Below the pieces are notes generated by a model, which did not search any database, was not told the DNA's origin, and saw only the letters and a list, made by a program, of their open reading frames with translations. A program made the translations under genes and the position numbers. Shown here one piece after another: positions 27,065 to 35,784 of a DNA stretch of 64,000 nucleotides. The DNA comes from Chersky-840 sp035532735 (GTDB lineage Bacteria > Actinomycetota > Acidimicrobiia > Acidimicrobiales > UBA8190), in NCBI GenBank assembly GCA_035532735.1, contig DATKQM010000013.1, forward strand, positions 1 through 64,000. Direction: 5' to 3'. The stretch's first letter is position 1, and the number at the start of each line of letters is the position of its first letter.

Positions 27065-28462
27065 ATGAGACGGCTCGAACCAAGGTCACCGGGCTCCGAT
27101 TTGGCGGGCCGACCCGTGGTAACTCGGTTCGCATTGGGCGCCGTGGCCCTCGTGGTGGGGCTTGTGACCGGCCCGATCGGAGGGATCGCGATGGCGGCCC
27201 CGGGGGGCTTGTCGCGAGCGACCACGGTCCTCTCGAATCCTACGATCGGTCACCCGTACCGACACGGTGCTGTTCCACTCCGCACCTTGTCTTCCTCCTC
27301 GAGCGCGCCCAACAAACCCGGTCAGGGGGTCAACGCACCGACACGCACAACTGCGGGGCCATTACACAGAGCGGCCGTCAGTTTCGGAGGTGGGAGCATT
27401 GTGACAGGGTCGCCCAAGGTCTTCCTCGTCTTCTGGGGCTCTGGGTGGGGGAGCCAGAGCACCGGCCCAGGCGGTTACGAGAACTATTCCGGTGACCCTG
27501 ACGGTCTGGCCCCCAACCTGCAGGCCTTCTTCGCCGGACTGGGAACGAACGACGAATCGTGGAGCGCAATACTCACCCAGTACTGCCAGGGAGTCCCGTT
27601 CGGAACGAAGACGTGCCCGCTGGCGCCCTCGACAAGCCATGTCGCCTACCCGAGCGCCACCGTGCTGGGTGGAGTGTGGGAGGACACTTCCACCGCCACG
27701 GCGGCTGCCACCGGGGAACAGATCGCCCAAGAAGCAGCCAATGCGGCTGTGCACTTCTCGAATCCGGTGGGCGCGCAATACGTCATTGTCTCACCGACTG
27801 GAACGGATCCCGATCAGTGGCTCAGCCCTCGGAACGGATACTGCGCATACCACGACAGCACGGGTGATCCCTTTTTCGGGTTGACCGGTCCCAACGTCCC
27901 GTATACCAATATGCCCTACGTGCCCGACGTCGGCTCACAATGCAGCTCCTTCTTTCACCCAGGCCTCCTTGATGGTGCCGATGAGACCATCAGCCACGAG
28001 TACGCCGAGACCCTCACTGACCCCTTTCCTTCTTCGGGATGGTCCGACCGACGTGGCAGCGAGATCGCTGACAAGTGCGAGAATCTCATTGGAGGCCAGC
28101 CAGGCGCGTCCACCTTTGTGCCCCTCGCGACCGGCACCTTTGCAGTGCAGGGGATCTGGGCCAACGATCTGGGAAAGAGAGGTGGCTGCGAGAACGCCCA
28201 CCCACCGATCCTCACGGTGAACCCCGGGAAGCAGAAGAGCGTCGAGAGAACCCCGGTGAGTCTGCTGATCGGGGCTTCAGATGTGCGGGGAAGGACGCTC
28301 GCCTATCGGGCTACGGATCTGCCGGCCGGCCTGGCGATCAACCCGGCCACGGGGCTGATCTCGGGTACGCCGTCAGCTCACGGCCGCTCAGAAACGACAA
28401 TCGTGGTGTCCGACACTTCTGCGAGCACGACGGTCGTCTTCCCATGGGTCATAAGGCACTGA
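27065..28462 (+). CDS. Secreted HExxxE metalloprotease-like protein with Ig-like domain
   Basis: 465 aa from ATG 27065 (GGAG six bases ahead). The signal sequence includes ALGAVALVVGLVTGPIGGIA. The central domain (about residues 115-380) begins with KVFLVFWGSGWG and holds ISHEYAETLTDPF at about residue 311, where His-Glu and a downstream Glu plus TDP form a zinc-site-like motif found in an uncharacterised bacterial and fungal secreted family. Several Cys probably pair. The last 80 residues form a putative Ig domain (LAYRATDLPAGLAINPATG), the He_PIG signature. Proteolysis is inferred, not shown. Confidence 0.72.
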   Translation: MRRLEPRSPGSDLAGRPVVTRFALGAVALVVGLVTGPIGGIAMAAPGGLSRATTVLSNPTIGHPYRHGAVPLRTLSSSSSAPNKPGQGVNAPTRTTAGPLHRAAVSFGGGSIVTGSPKVFLVFWGSGWGSQSTGPGGYENYSGDPDGLAPNLQAFFAGLGTNDESWSAILTQYCQGVPFGTKTCPLAPSTSHVAYPSATVLGGVWEDTSTATAAATGEQIAQEAANAAVHFSNPVGAQYVIVSPTGTDPDQWLSPRNGYCAYHDSTGDPFFGLTGPNVPYTNMPYVPDVGSQCSSFFHPGLLDGADETISHEYAETLTDPFPSSGWSDRRGSEIADKCENLIGGQPGASTFVPLATGTFAVQGIWANDLGKRGGCENAHPPILTVNPGKQKSVERTPVSLLIGASDVRGRTLAYRATDLPAGLAINPATGLISGTPSAHGRSETTIVVSDTSASTTVVFPWVIRH

Positions 28463-28491
28463 CGGTCGTCCGGCGACGAGAGTGACGGGGA

Positions 28492-28868
28492 ATGATCAGC
28501 CTGACGCGCATCGGTGCTTTCGCACTGGATTGGGACGAGGGTCTGCGACGGGACGATCGTCGTCAACGGCTCTACTTCGTTGATTGCGCGACCCAGACTC
28601 TCCATTGGCTCGACAACGCTGAACCGCCGCTGAATTCGATGACGTTGCCCGCGATGCCCGCGATGCCGGCGGGGCAAGTGCCGACCGACGGTGGAAGGCG
28701 GTGGCCTGCCTTGACGATGGGCTGTATGTCGTCGATCCCGACGTAGGATCCTCGGAGCTGTTGTCAACCTATCCAGAAGGCATGCACGGACGGGCGAACG
28801 ACGCCAATGCCGATGACGCCGGCGACCTCATCACGGGGACGCTCAACCTTGTGCCAGGTCCCGACTGA
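28492..28868 (+). pseudogene. SMP-30/gluconolactonase-like gene remnant (frameshifted)
   Basis: The first frame reads RIGAFALDWDEGLRRDD, RLYFVDCATQTLHWLD, matching the start of SMP-30 six-bladed propellers. It breaks near 28680. A second frame continues DDGLYVVDPDVGSSELL and HGRANDANADDAGDLITGTL, matching the next blade with its Asn/Asp metal residues, and stops at TGA 28868. The remaining blades are missing. One frameshift plus a large truncation make it a remnant. It marks the left edge of the decay zone. Confidence 0.75.
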
Positions 28869-29404
28869 TCGACGGTGGTTGCTGCACCCGACCGGGATCG
28901 GCGTTGTGCGGACCCCTGAGCTTCCAGATCCGAGCGGGAACGTACTTTGGCACCGAACCGCAAGGAGCGCGTGACGAGCGTGGCATTCTTCTCTACGCTT
29001 TGACATCTTGAGCGCGGGGACGCCGAACACGGCGCCAAGGCACCGGAGGTCCGAAGTGGAGAAGGGAACAATGGAGCATCAGAGCGTTTACCAAATGGAC
29101 GTATCGCTTTGAACCCTCTGGTGATGGTACGGATGTGAGTGAGTCCTTTGGAAGTGCGTCCGACCATTCCCTTGTACATACGCCTCGGACAAAAGTTCAT
29201 GATGGGCTCGAAGGATCGCGGAGCCGAGCTCGAAGCGAACATGCGACAGATCCTGGAGCGGCTCAAGACCTCGGTAGAGAGCCAGCGCTGTTAGGTCGAC
29301 GAACACACCATGGAAGCGCTCCAAGAGCCTTGGGTGGCCCCGATCCTTGCCGTGACAAGAAGGTGTTGACATTTTGTACTTCTGCTCAGCGGAACGGAGG
29401 GCCT
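28869..29404. other. Gene-poor stretch with a possible 46-codon remnant
   Basis: About 535 bases without a confident gene. A plus-strand frame from GTG 29154 codes 46 residues with good codon use (PLYIRLGQKFMM, ANMRQILERLKTSVESQRC) and ends at TAG 29292-29294; the same frame stays open for about 23 more codons. It may be a remnant of a helical protein. The family is unknown. Confidence 0.35.
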
Positions 29405-29704
29405 GTGGCCATCGCCATTCAGATTGATATTCCAGCGGTGACGCTCGAACGATATGACGAAGCAGTTGAGATCGCCGGGTTCCTTCCCGGAGGTCCTCTG
29501 CCACCAGGCGCTTTGTTCCACTGGGTCGCCAAAGCCAACGATGGCATCCGAATCGTCAATGTTTGGGAGTCGAGAGTCAGCTACGACCAGTTCGCCGCGG
29601 GGCAAGCAGAAATCATTAAACAAATCGGCGTGGACCTGGCTGCGATAGAGGTCACATTCTTCGAGGTCCACAACTACCTCAGCGGCATTGGGTCGAGGGG
29701 CTGA
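29405..29704 (+). CDS. Small dimeric alpha-beta barrel-like protein
   Basis: 99 aa from GTG 29405, chosen for GGAGG six bases ahead. The pattern IAIQIDIPAVTLERYDEAVE, then FHWVAKANDGIRIVNVWES and FEVHNYL, is that of small ferredoxin-like alpha-beta barrel proteins (antibiotic biosynthesis monooxygenase type). It ends five bases before the TetR-type gene on the same strand, so it may be its co-regulated partner. Catalytic activity cannot be assigned. Confidence 0.65.
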   Translation: MAIAIQIDIPAVTLERYDEAVEIAGFLPGGPLPPGALFHWVAKANDGIRIVNVWESRVSYDQFAAGQAEIIKQIGVDLAAIEVTFFEVHNYLSGIGSRG

Positions 29705-29709
29705 ACCGA

Positions 29710-30441
29710 ATGACGTCCGACCAGGTGCCAGGCGCCCCTAGCGCTTCGTTGGCTGAAGCGCAGAGTGAGGTCACCCGGTCCCGAATTAGGCGCGCGGCCA
29801 TGGAGGTCGTTGCCCGACGAGGTTTCGACGCCACGGTTGACGAGATCGCTCAAGTGTCGGGAGTGAGCCCCCGCACTATCTTCCGCCACTATTCGACCCA
29901 TGACCGGTTGATCGCCGAGACAGTCCGGGACATGTTCGAGGCGTCCGGCCGCTACCCCGAGGTGGGCTCGCCCCGCGACGTCGACGACCTTGCTACCTGG
30001 ATCGATACCTTGCCCCAGCAGGTTCCCGAGGTTGATGACTGGCTCGATGCTTTGGCGGTGACCATTCACACCCGTATGGCCGAGATCTTCGGCTCTGCCT
30101 TCTGGGACATCTATGCCCCACCCCGATCCGGATCGGAGGCCCTCGCCGAGGTGGCCGAGCTCTGCCGGGTGTATCGCCTACGCGGGATGCACTACATGGC
30201 CGCCCTCGCATGGCGCTCCGCAGGGGGTGTCGGAAAGCCCCCGGAGGACTTGACGCTGGCCTTCGCCCTACATTTGTCGGCCCACACCACCCAGGCGCTC
30301 ATGGCCGACTTCGAACGGACACCGGCCCAGATCGGGGCGCTGACCGCCGACATCCTCAAGACGCTCCTCCATCGCGCCGTCCAGGCGCAGCGCTCCGCGG
30401 GGACCGATGTCGTCACGGGTGCTGATGGCGGTGAGAGTTGA
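29710..30441 (+). CDS. TetR-family transcriptional regulator
   Basis: 243 aa. The N-terminal HTH is clear: RIRRAAMEVVARRGFDATVD, then IAQVSGVSPRTIFRHYSTHD at residues about 25-65. The C-terminal ligand domain is helical, with no recognisable ligand. It sits between the small barrel protein gene and an alpha/beta hydrolase remnant, which suggests it once controlled an operon including that hydrolase. Confidence 0.92.
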   Translation: MTSDQVPGAPSASLAEAQSEVTRSRIRRAAMEVVARRGFDATVDEIAQVSGVSPRTIFRHYSTHDRLIAETVRDMFEASGRYPEVGSPRDVDDLATWIDTLPQQVPEVDDWLDALAVTIHTRMAEIFGSAFWDIYAPPRSGSEALAEVAELCRVYRLRGMHYMAALAWRSAGGVGKPPEDLTLAFALHLSAHTTQALMADFERTPAQIGALTADILKTLLHRAVQAQRSAGTDVVTGADGGES

Positions 30442-30442
30442 T

Positions 30443-30602
30443 CCGCCCAACGCAGCACGAGTCGGGCACGGTGGTGCATTTCGAGGGCAGGGACGGCCTC
30501 CGGCTCGTGGGTGAGCAGTGGGGTGACACCAAGTAGGCTCCGGTTGTCTTCCTGCATGGCGGCGGGCAGACACGCCACTCATGGGGCGGAGCTGATCGTT
30601 AA
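30443..30602 (+). pseudogene. Alpha/beta hydrolase N-terminal remnant
   Basis: Directly after the TetR-type gene one frame reads VVHFEGRDGLRLVGEQWGDTK, meets TAG at 30534-30536, then continues APVVFLHGGGQTRHSWGGAD and ends at TAA 30600-30602. This is the first strand pair and the oxyanion HGG motif of an alpha/beta hydrolase. The nucleophile elbow and everything after are missing. A nonsense codon plus truncation just before the tRNA shows a deleted gene. Confidence 0.75.
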
Positions 30603-30708
30603 AGGACGCTTTACGATTCTGTGGGGTGGCACGGGTCAAGGTCAGCCGAATGATCGTGGCAGTCGTGTTGGGGATCCTCTTTGTTGCCGTTAGTTACCCA
30701 GAAGTGGG

Positions 30709-30781
30709 TGGGCCGCCCGGGGCTCGAACCCGGCACCTTGGGATTAAAAGTCCCCTGCTCTACCTGATGAGCTAGCGGCCC
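30709..30781 (-). tRNA. tRNA-Lys (UUU)
   Basis: A 73-base cloverleaf on the minus strand. The acceptor arms GGGCCGC and GCGGCCC pair, the D arm carries GCTC...GAGC, the anticodon loop is CTTTTAA (anticodon TTT) on a GGGGA/TCCCA-type stem, and the T arm has GGTTCGAGCC. CCA is not encoded; the discriminator base is A. A short hairpin (ACCCA/TGGGT) follows the 3' end. A tyrosine integrase gene begins 71 bases beyond its 5' end, so the locus is a probable integration site. Confidence 0.95.
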
Positions 30782-30810
30782 AGCTGGGAAAACGTCCGAG
30801 AGTTGGGACC

Positions 30811-30830
30811 TTGTCCTACTCTTGTCCTAC
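30811..30830. repeat. Direct repeat beside the integrase gene
   Basis: TTGTCCTAC occurs at 30811-30819 and 30822-30830, one helical turn (11 bases) apart, between tRNA-Lys and the integrase start. It could be an arm-type binding site for the integrase. Confidence 0.4.
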
Positions 30831-30852
30831 ATTCCCTTGCTACCATCCTGCC

Positions 30853-32043
30853 ATGGTGGCTGGTCGACACGGCGCTGGCTCGATGATCGAGCGGTCCACC
30901 GGGGTGTGGCGTCTTCGTGTTTTCATCGGTCGCGACGCTGCGGGACGGCCTGTCCAGAGGCAGCAGACGTTCAGGGGTGGCGAGCGGGCCGCAGCGAAGG
31001 AGCTGGCGAGTCTCGTCGCCAAGATCGAGGCCGGCCACTTCGATCGGTCCCAGGCGACGGTAGGCGAGCTCCTCGACAAATGGCTCGAGCACATCGAGGG
31101 CCTCGGGCGCCGCCCGTCGACGATCGCCGGCTACAGGGCGAAGATCGGTCATGCGATTCGCCCGGCGCTCGGGTGCGTCAAGTTGAGCAAGCTTCGGTCG
31201 GACACCCTGGATGCCAGGTATCGGGCCTGGACCGAAGATGGCCTTGCGCCGGCAACAGTCCGGCAGTACCACGCCATCATTTCGGCGGCTCTTCACCAGG
31301 CCGAGAAGTGGGATTGGATCGATCGCTCCCCGGCTCGCCGGGCCACAGCACCCCCTGCTCGTCAGGCCCCGATGCATCTCCCGACTCCGGCGCAGCTCTC
31401 CACGATGGTTCGAGCCGCCGAGGATTCTGATCCCTTACTTGCAAAATCGATCGCCTTGGCCGCTCTCACCGGCATGCGCCGGGGAGAACTCTGTGCTCTG
31501 CGGTGGTCGGACGTCGACCTCGAAGCGGGCACGATTCGTGTGGACCGTGCTCTGACGGTGATCGAGGGAAAGGCCCACCTGGGTCCGACCAAGACACACC
31601 AGGCACGCAGAGTCGCGTTGGACGACGTTGGAGTCGAGACACTTCGGCGCCGCCGGGTCGAGATGGAGCAGCTGGCCGGCGAGGCCCAGTCTCCGCTCAT
31701 CGACGACCCCTTCGTGCTGTCGCTCAACGCCGACGGGGCCCGACCCGTGAATCCGGACACGCTCACCCATCGGTTCAGTGCCCTCTGTCGAAAGCTCGAA
31801 GCGCCTGCGAGGATGCGAAACCGCGGGCGCGAACTGAAGGAGTCGGAGCGCTGGGCTTTCCGATTCCACGACCTTCGCCATTTTTCGGTGACCACCTTGA
31901 TTGCCGCCGGCGTCGACGTTCGCACTGTGGCCGAACGCCACGGCCAGGCCCAGGCGACGATGACCCTGAATCGGTACGCGCACGCGTTACCCGAGCGCGA
32001 CCGTGCGGCAGCCGTCATCCTCGGGCGCGCTCTGACCCGGTGA
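30853..32043 (+). CDS. Tyrosine recombinase / integrase
   Basis: 396 aa from ATG 30853. An N-terminal AP2-like DNA-binding region (VWRLRVFIGRDAAGRPVQRQ) is followed by a SAM-like core-binding domain (TVGELLDKWLEHIEGLGRRP). The catalytic domain has Arg in ALTGMRRGELCAL, Lys in GPTKTHQARR, HDLRH, then ERHGQAQATMTLNRYAHAL with His and Tyr. All catalytic residues are present, so it may be active. It belongs to actinophage and integrative-element integrases. No excisionase, replication or transfer genes follow, so the element is reduced to its integrase. Confidence 0.93.
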   Translation: MVAGRHGAGSMIERSTGVWRLRVFIGRDAAGRPVQRQQTFRGGERAAAKELASLVAKIEAGHFDRSQATVGELLDKWLEHIEGLGRRPSTIAGYRAKIGHAIRPALGCVKLSKLRSDTLDARYRAWTEDGLAPATVRQYHAIISAALHQAEKWDWIDRSPARRATAPPARQAPMHLPTPAQLSTMVRAAEDSDPLLAKSIALAALTGMRRGELCALRWSDVDLEAGTIRVDRALTVIEGKAHLGPTKTHQARRVALDDVGVETLRRRRVEMEQLAGEAQSPLIDDPFVLSLNADGARPVNPDTLTHRFSALCRKLEAPARMRNRGRELKESERWAFRFHDLRHFSVTTLIAAGVDVRTVAERHGQAQATMTLNRYAHALPERDRAAAVILGRALTR

Positions 32044-32379
32044 GCGTCGGGTCGCGACAAGTCAGATCCCGGGCCCGTCTTGACCCAGTCGAGCAAGTCC
32101 TCACAACTCGTCTCTGAACACCGATCAGTCCGAGTCGACATGATCTACGACAACCCAAACGAGCCGGTGCCAGAGCCGACAGAAGAGTGGCGTGCGGCAC
32201 TGTCGTCAAGGACGAGATCACGCGTGACGATGCAAGTCTTCGTTCGCGGGGATTGCACGATGATCGCAGCCCGTCCAATGTGACCTTGATGGAGTACCGA
32301 GGGGGTCGCATTTCGCAAGAAGAGGACCGCCGATGGGGTACACCCCGGCGGCGTCTGGCCCAAAGTTCCGGGCACGCAT
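32044..32379. other. Gene-poor stretch after the integrase
   Basis: About 335 bases. A short plus-strand frame at 32140-32283 (MIYDNPNEPVPEPTEEWRAA, 47 aa) has a reasonable start and amino-acid makeup and might be a small gene or a fragment; no family is recognised. The rest shows no coherent coding frame. Confidence 0.3.
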
Positions 32380-32873
32380 CTAATCGGGGCTCCCGCCCAC
32401 CCTCATTGCAACCTGGGCGCCCCGAAATTTCGTCTGACGGAGTTCCAGCCGGCACGGGGACAGCCACTCGATCAATGCTCCATGAAACGCCCGACCTGTC
32501 CACTCGGCTACCCAGTTCTCTGCTCTCGTCACCGGCTCAACGAGGAGGTGAGTCAACAGGTCGCCCGCCAAGAACGGATCATCAACGCAAGGTCAAGATC
32601 TCCAGGGTCGATGTCAATGCCTCTGACGGCAAGTGCTCCACTGCCGTAGAGCCACCAACGGAGATCGGTTCCCTGAACACGATCAACGAACTCTTCCAGA
32701 GCAAGGTCCCACTGCACTGGTCGCTGCCGAGCACTTTGCTCGACCATTTCGACTACGTGTCGAGAGAAGTTCGCAAAGATGTGGGCGACATCGCCGTTGG
32801 CGGAGACCTTGCGGGCAAATGACCCCTCGCCAATCCGGTGCCATCCCATCTTGACGACCCTCTCCTGATACAA
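32380..32873 (-). pseudogene. Nucleotidyltransferase-domain gene with frameshift
   Basis: From ATG 32873 the frame reads to LRWWLYGSGALAVRGID and GDLDLAL, a nucleotidyltransferase-like GSGxxxxRG...DLDL core, and then runs out as TC-stop. A second frame takes over at the same point with DDPFLAGDLLTHLLVEPVTR and ALIEWLSP and ends at 32380. Joining them gives DLDLAVDDPFLAGDLL, so a single-base indel near 32590 breaks the gene. About 165 codons are recognisable. Such proteins occur as antitoxin-like or resistance enzymes; function is not assignable. Confidence 0.7.
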
Positions 32874-33150
32874 GGCGTCGTCGGGTAAAGATGATGAACT
32901 CAGAGGACTTTCGGGCGAGCTTCAGTTCTGTCGTAATCGGAGGTCTAAAGGCCGGGAGCCTCCTTCTGCACTGGCACACTCTCGCAGTCACCATGCCCGA
33001 GGGTCGAGGGTCCTGACCCACACATATTGACGATCCCGTGCGCGTCACTCCGTTCTTGCTTCCTCCCGATTAGGAGTCTGGGACGGCCCGCCATTCGCGT
33101 AATGCAGGAATGCTGGATAGAGCTTTCCTTCCGGCTGGCCTGAAAATCCT

Positions 33151-33954
33151 GTGCGACGACTCTATCGTTCGAGCGTGCCAAACAATCCTGGTGAAGCCGC
33201 GGCAGCATTGCTTGAAGTGTGGGGCCACCTGCTCACGGGTGTGCCTGAGGGCTGGACTCGTTCTGAGCCCGGGTCTCTGGCCGCGGTGACGGGTGTGGCC
33301 ATCCCAACGCTCAACGGGGTCTGGGTTGGATCGGAGGATTTCGATGAGGAGGTGGTGTCCCGTCTCCTGGACCAGGTTGCATCCACGGGACTGCCATATT
33401 GCCTGCAAGTGCGGCCGACCGGAGCAGACAAGGCAGCCGGTCTGGCCACCGCCTATGCCCTGACCAGGGATGACCACGACATTCCGCTCATGGTGTTAGG
33501 AGACTTGGGCCATCTCGGCGCGGCCGAGGGTCGTGACGGCCTGACCATCCGTGAACTGGCGCCGACAGAAGCTGATGCGCATGCGCGAGTGGCGGCAGAG
33601 GGGTTTGGGGCGCCCTTGGAAGCGTTTCGTCAGTTGATGACCCCGTCCATCCTTGCCGTATCGGGGGTGCGCTGCTACCTCGGCGAGGTCGGAGGCCAGT
33701 CCGTAACCACTGGTCTTGGTGTCACCCTCGGATCCTATGTCGCCATATTCAATATCGCGACGCCACCAGATCACCGTCGACGCGGTTATGGAGCAGCCAT
33801 CACTGCCCGTGCTGCCGCTGACGGCCTAGCTGCCGGTGCGAAATGGGCGTGGCTCCAAGCCAGCCCAGCCGGTTACCCCGTCTACCAACGACTTGGCTTC
33901 AGGACCGCAGAAGCATGGCCGTGCTGGCTCTCGACCGCCGCCGACGACTCGTAG
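33151..33954 (+). CDS. GNAT-family acetyltransferase, possibly two-domain
   Basis: 267 aa from GTG 33151; GTG 33175 in the same frame is an alternative. The C-terminal GNAT domain is clear: IRELAPTEADAHARVAAEGF, YLGEVGGQSVTTGLGV, then the acetyl-CoA loop DHRRRGYGAAITARAAADG and the terminal SPAGYPVYQRLGFR. The N-terminal 125 residues look like a degenerate half of a tandem GNAT. It is the only intact metabolic gene between the integrase and 35.4 kb. Its substrate is unknown. Confidence 0.85.
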   Translation: MRRLYRSSVPNNPGEAAAALLEVWGHLLTGVPEGWTRSEPGSLAAVTGVAIPTLNGVWVGSEDFDEEVVSRLLDQVASTGLPYCLQVRPTGADKAAGLATAYALTRDDHDIPLMVLGDLGHLGAAEGRDGLTIRELAPTEADAHARVAAEGFGAPLEAFRQLMTPSILAVSGVRCYLGEVGGQSVTTGLGVTLGSYVAIFNIATPPDHRRRGYGAAITARAAADGLAAGAKWAWLQASPAGYPVYQRLGFRTAEAWPCWLSTAADDS

Positions 33955-34371
33955 CCGCTACAAGGCGGATGGCGAAGAGTCCATGTTTGGTCGCTCCAGG
34001 GCATCCTGGAAGTGATGGTATGCCGGTACCGCTCAGGCTCTCAGACCGGGGCGGACCGTCGGTGACGCGCAAGGGATTCGGGGATCCCGATCGCATCGTG
34101 TATTCCCCTGGCCCGGGGTGAAAGTGTCGTCCCTTTTCGCGTCGCTCCGGAGGTAACCCCGACGCAGTATTCGCAGCGCTGAGCGATCGCATTGGTCAGG
34201 TCGGAGGCGAGCCCGTCACCGTCGGACTGATTCGGCTCTGGCAGACAGAGCGTCACTCGCCCGACTCCGGGGGATAGGGAACCGTTGGGACCTCCGATTC
34301 GTCCAACCATCGGGGAAACATCGGCAAGGTCGAGTCCGGTCGTACCACACATGGACCTCACCCTGGTCAGC
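33955..34371. other. Gene-poor stretch
   Basis: About 415 bases with no confident gene. A minus-strand frame upstream of 34360 (from MCGTTGLDLADVS) stays open for roughly 100 codons through RVTLCLPEPNQSDGDGLASD and AIAQRCEYCVGV, which faintly recalls a response or cyclase domain, but the evidence is too weak to name it. Confidence 0.3.
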
Positions 34372-35397
34372 TCATTCGGCCCTGAGGAGATCTGCTGAGC
34401 GCGATCGTGAGGCGACCAACGCCGGGGCGATCGCCAGCACATTCGCGATCAGAACCGTCCCCACCGCAGGCGTCACGATGGCCCAAACGACCACGACCGG
34501 TACCGGTAGGACGCCGAGATCGCCTGCGAAAGCTTCCACACCAGCTGACCCATGGCGATGCCGGCCGGCACCCCGACAACGACCCCGATGAGGGCGACGG
34601 TCGTCGCCTGCCATGAAACGCAAAATGCCACCTGACTGCGAACGAACCCGAGGGCCTTGAGCAGGCCCATCTCCTGTCGACGCCGGACCTCGTCGATGAC
34701 GAAGAGCGTCTTGTGCCGCCCGCACAACGTCTCCACGGCCCGCCAGTACGCCTCCGAGGCGAGGTTGACACCCTTGCCCTGGATGGGCTCGACCACGAAG
34801 CCGGCCACGTCTCCGCGCCGCAGCTCCTTCTTCGGCCTGTCGATGTCGCCGAATCCCACACACGTGGAGGGCAGGATTGGGCCGAACCCGTCTCGGAACT
34901 CCCGCTCGCCGTTGAGCGACAACGTCCCCGTGGTGAGCCCGTGGAAGCCGTGGTCGCAGTAGAGGATCCGGTCGCGCTCGGTGGCGGCCCGGGCGAACTT
35001 GATGACCGACTCGATGGCCTCGGCACCGGAGTTGGTGAAGAAGGCCCGCTCGATCCCGGGGTGTGACCGGTTCACGAGCTCCTCGGCCAGGATCCCGGGC
35101 AACAGGGCACAGTCCATCTGGACGAGGTTGGGGAGATCGGCGTCGAGGGCATCGTGGATGGCCCGGGTGACCCCGGGGTGGCCTCGGCCCAGGGCGAACA
35201 CCCCGAACCCCGACAGGAAGTCGAGGTACTTCCGACCGTCACCGTCGTAGAGGTAACAGCCCTCGCCCCGCTCGTAGTAGTGGTCGAACCCGATCGTCTT
35301 GAGCACCCTGCCCATCTGGGGGTTCATGTACTGCGCCTGCAGCCGGAAGTTCTCACCCCCGTCGGGCCCGGAGGACTCCTTTCAACTCGAACGGCAT
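34372..35397 (-). pseudogene. Chimera: class III aminotransferase remnant fused to FtsX-type ABC permease tail
   Basis: The 5' part is a PLP class III aminotransferase: MPFELKG from ATG 35397 (AGGAG ahead), a frameshift near 35375, then MNPQMGRVLKTIGFDHYYER, TNSGAEAIESVIKFAR, YCDHGFHGLTTGTLSLNG and TLFVIDEV. Before the PLP-lysine region it passes in frame, near 34690, into RRRQEMGLLKALGF and VSWQATTVALIGVVVGVPAG, the C-terminal domain of FtsX/MacB permeases. A second frameshift near 34535 leads to DLGVLPVPVVVVWAIVTPAV and SADLLRAE, ending at 34372. Neither enzyme nor transporter is complete. A deletion that joined two distant genes explains it. Confidence 0.85.
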
Positions 35398-35784
35398 CGA
35401 TGAGCTCCTGAGCGGCGCGCGACCCGGCTCAGGATATCGGGGGTGCCATCAACGCTCCGGGCTCACCGTCGGCGTTCTTCACACCCCCGAAACCGTCGCC
35501 GAGACGCTCACTCGCGCCGAGTCGGAGAACTGTCAGACGGTCTACGGTCCACGACCCGGTTTCGCTCGATCCACCGTCTCTGTCATCAACTCACCAACCT
35601 CTTGTCACCACCCCGCGCCGGCCCATCCGCCCCCTTGTCCGCCTCGGGCCAGGCCCCCATTTTCCCGCCGGGGAGTCAGACCGCGCTGCGTGAGAAGGAC
35701 ATCGGGACCAGGCACATTCCGGAAAGATTCACTGATTCCGCTGAGTGAGTTAATAACCGCCCTGAGTATTCCGATATATGGAGG
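35398..35784. other. Gene-free region before the CAP-repeat protein
   Basis: About 385 bases between divergent genes. No convincing frame or known riboswitch was seen. The AT-richer segment around 35745-35780 (gagttaataaccg, gatatatgg) probably carries the promoter of the CAP-repeat gene. Confidence 0.35.

Noticed and set aside
29088..29504. 138-codon minus-strand frame in the decay zone
   Set aside because: It overlaps the 99-aa plus-strand gene and shows no recognisable domain; composition is non-coding.
30622..30770. Open frame with a hydrophobic stretch (MIVAVVLGILFVAVSY) reading into the tRNA
   Set aside because: It overlaps the tRNA gene antisense, has no homology and no convincing start. 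A chance frame.
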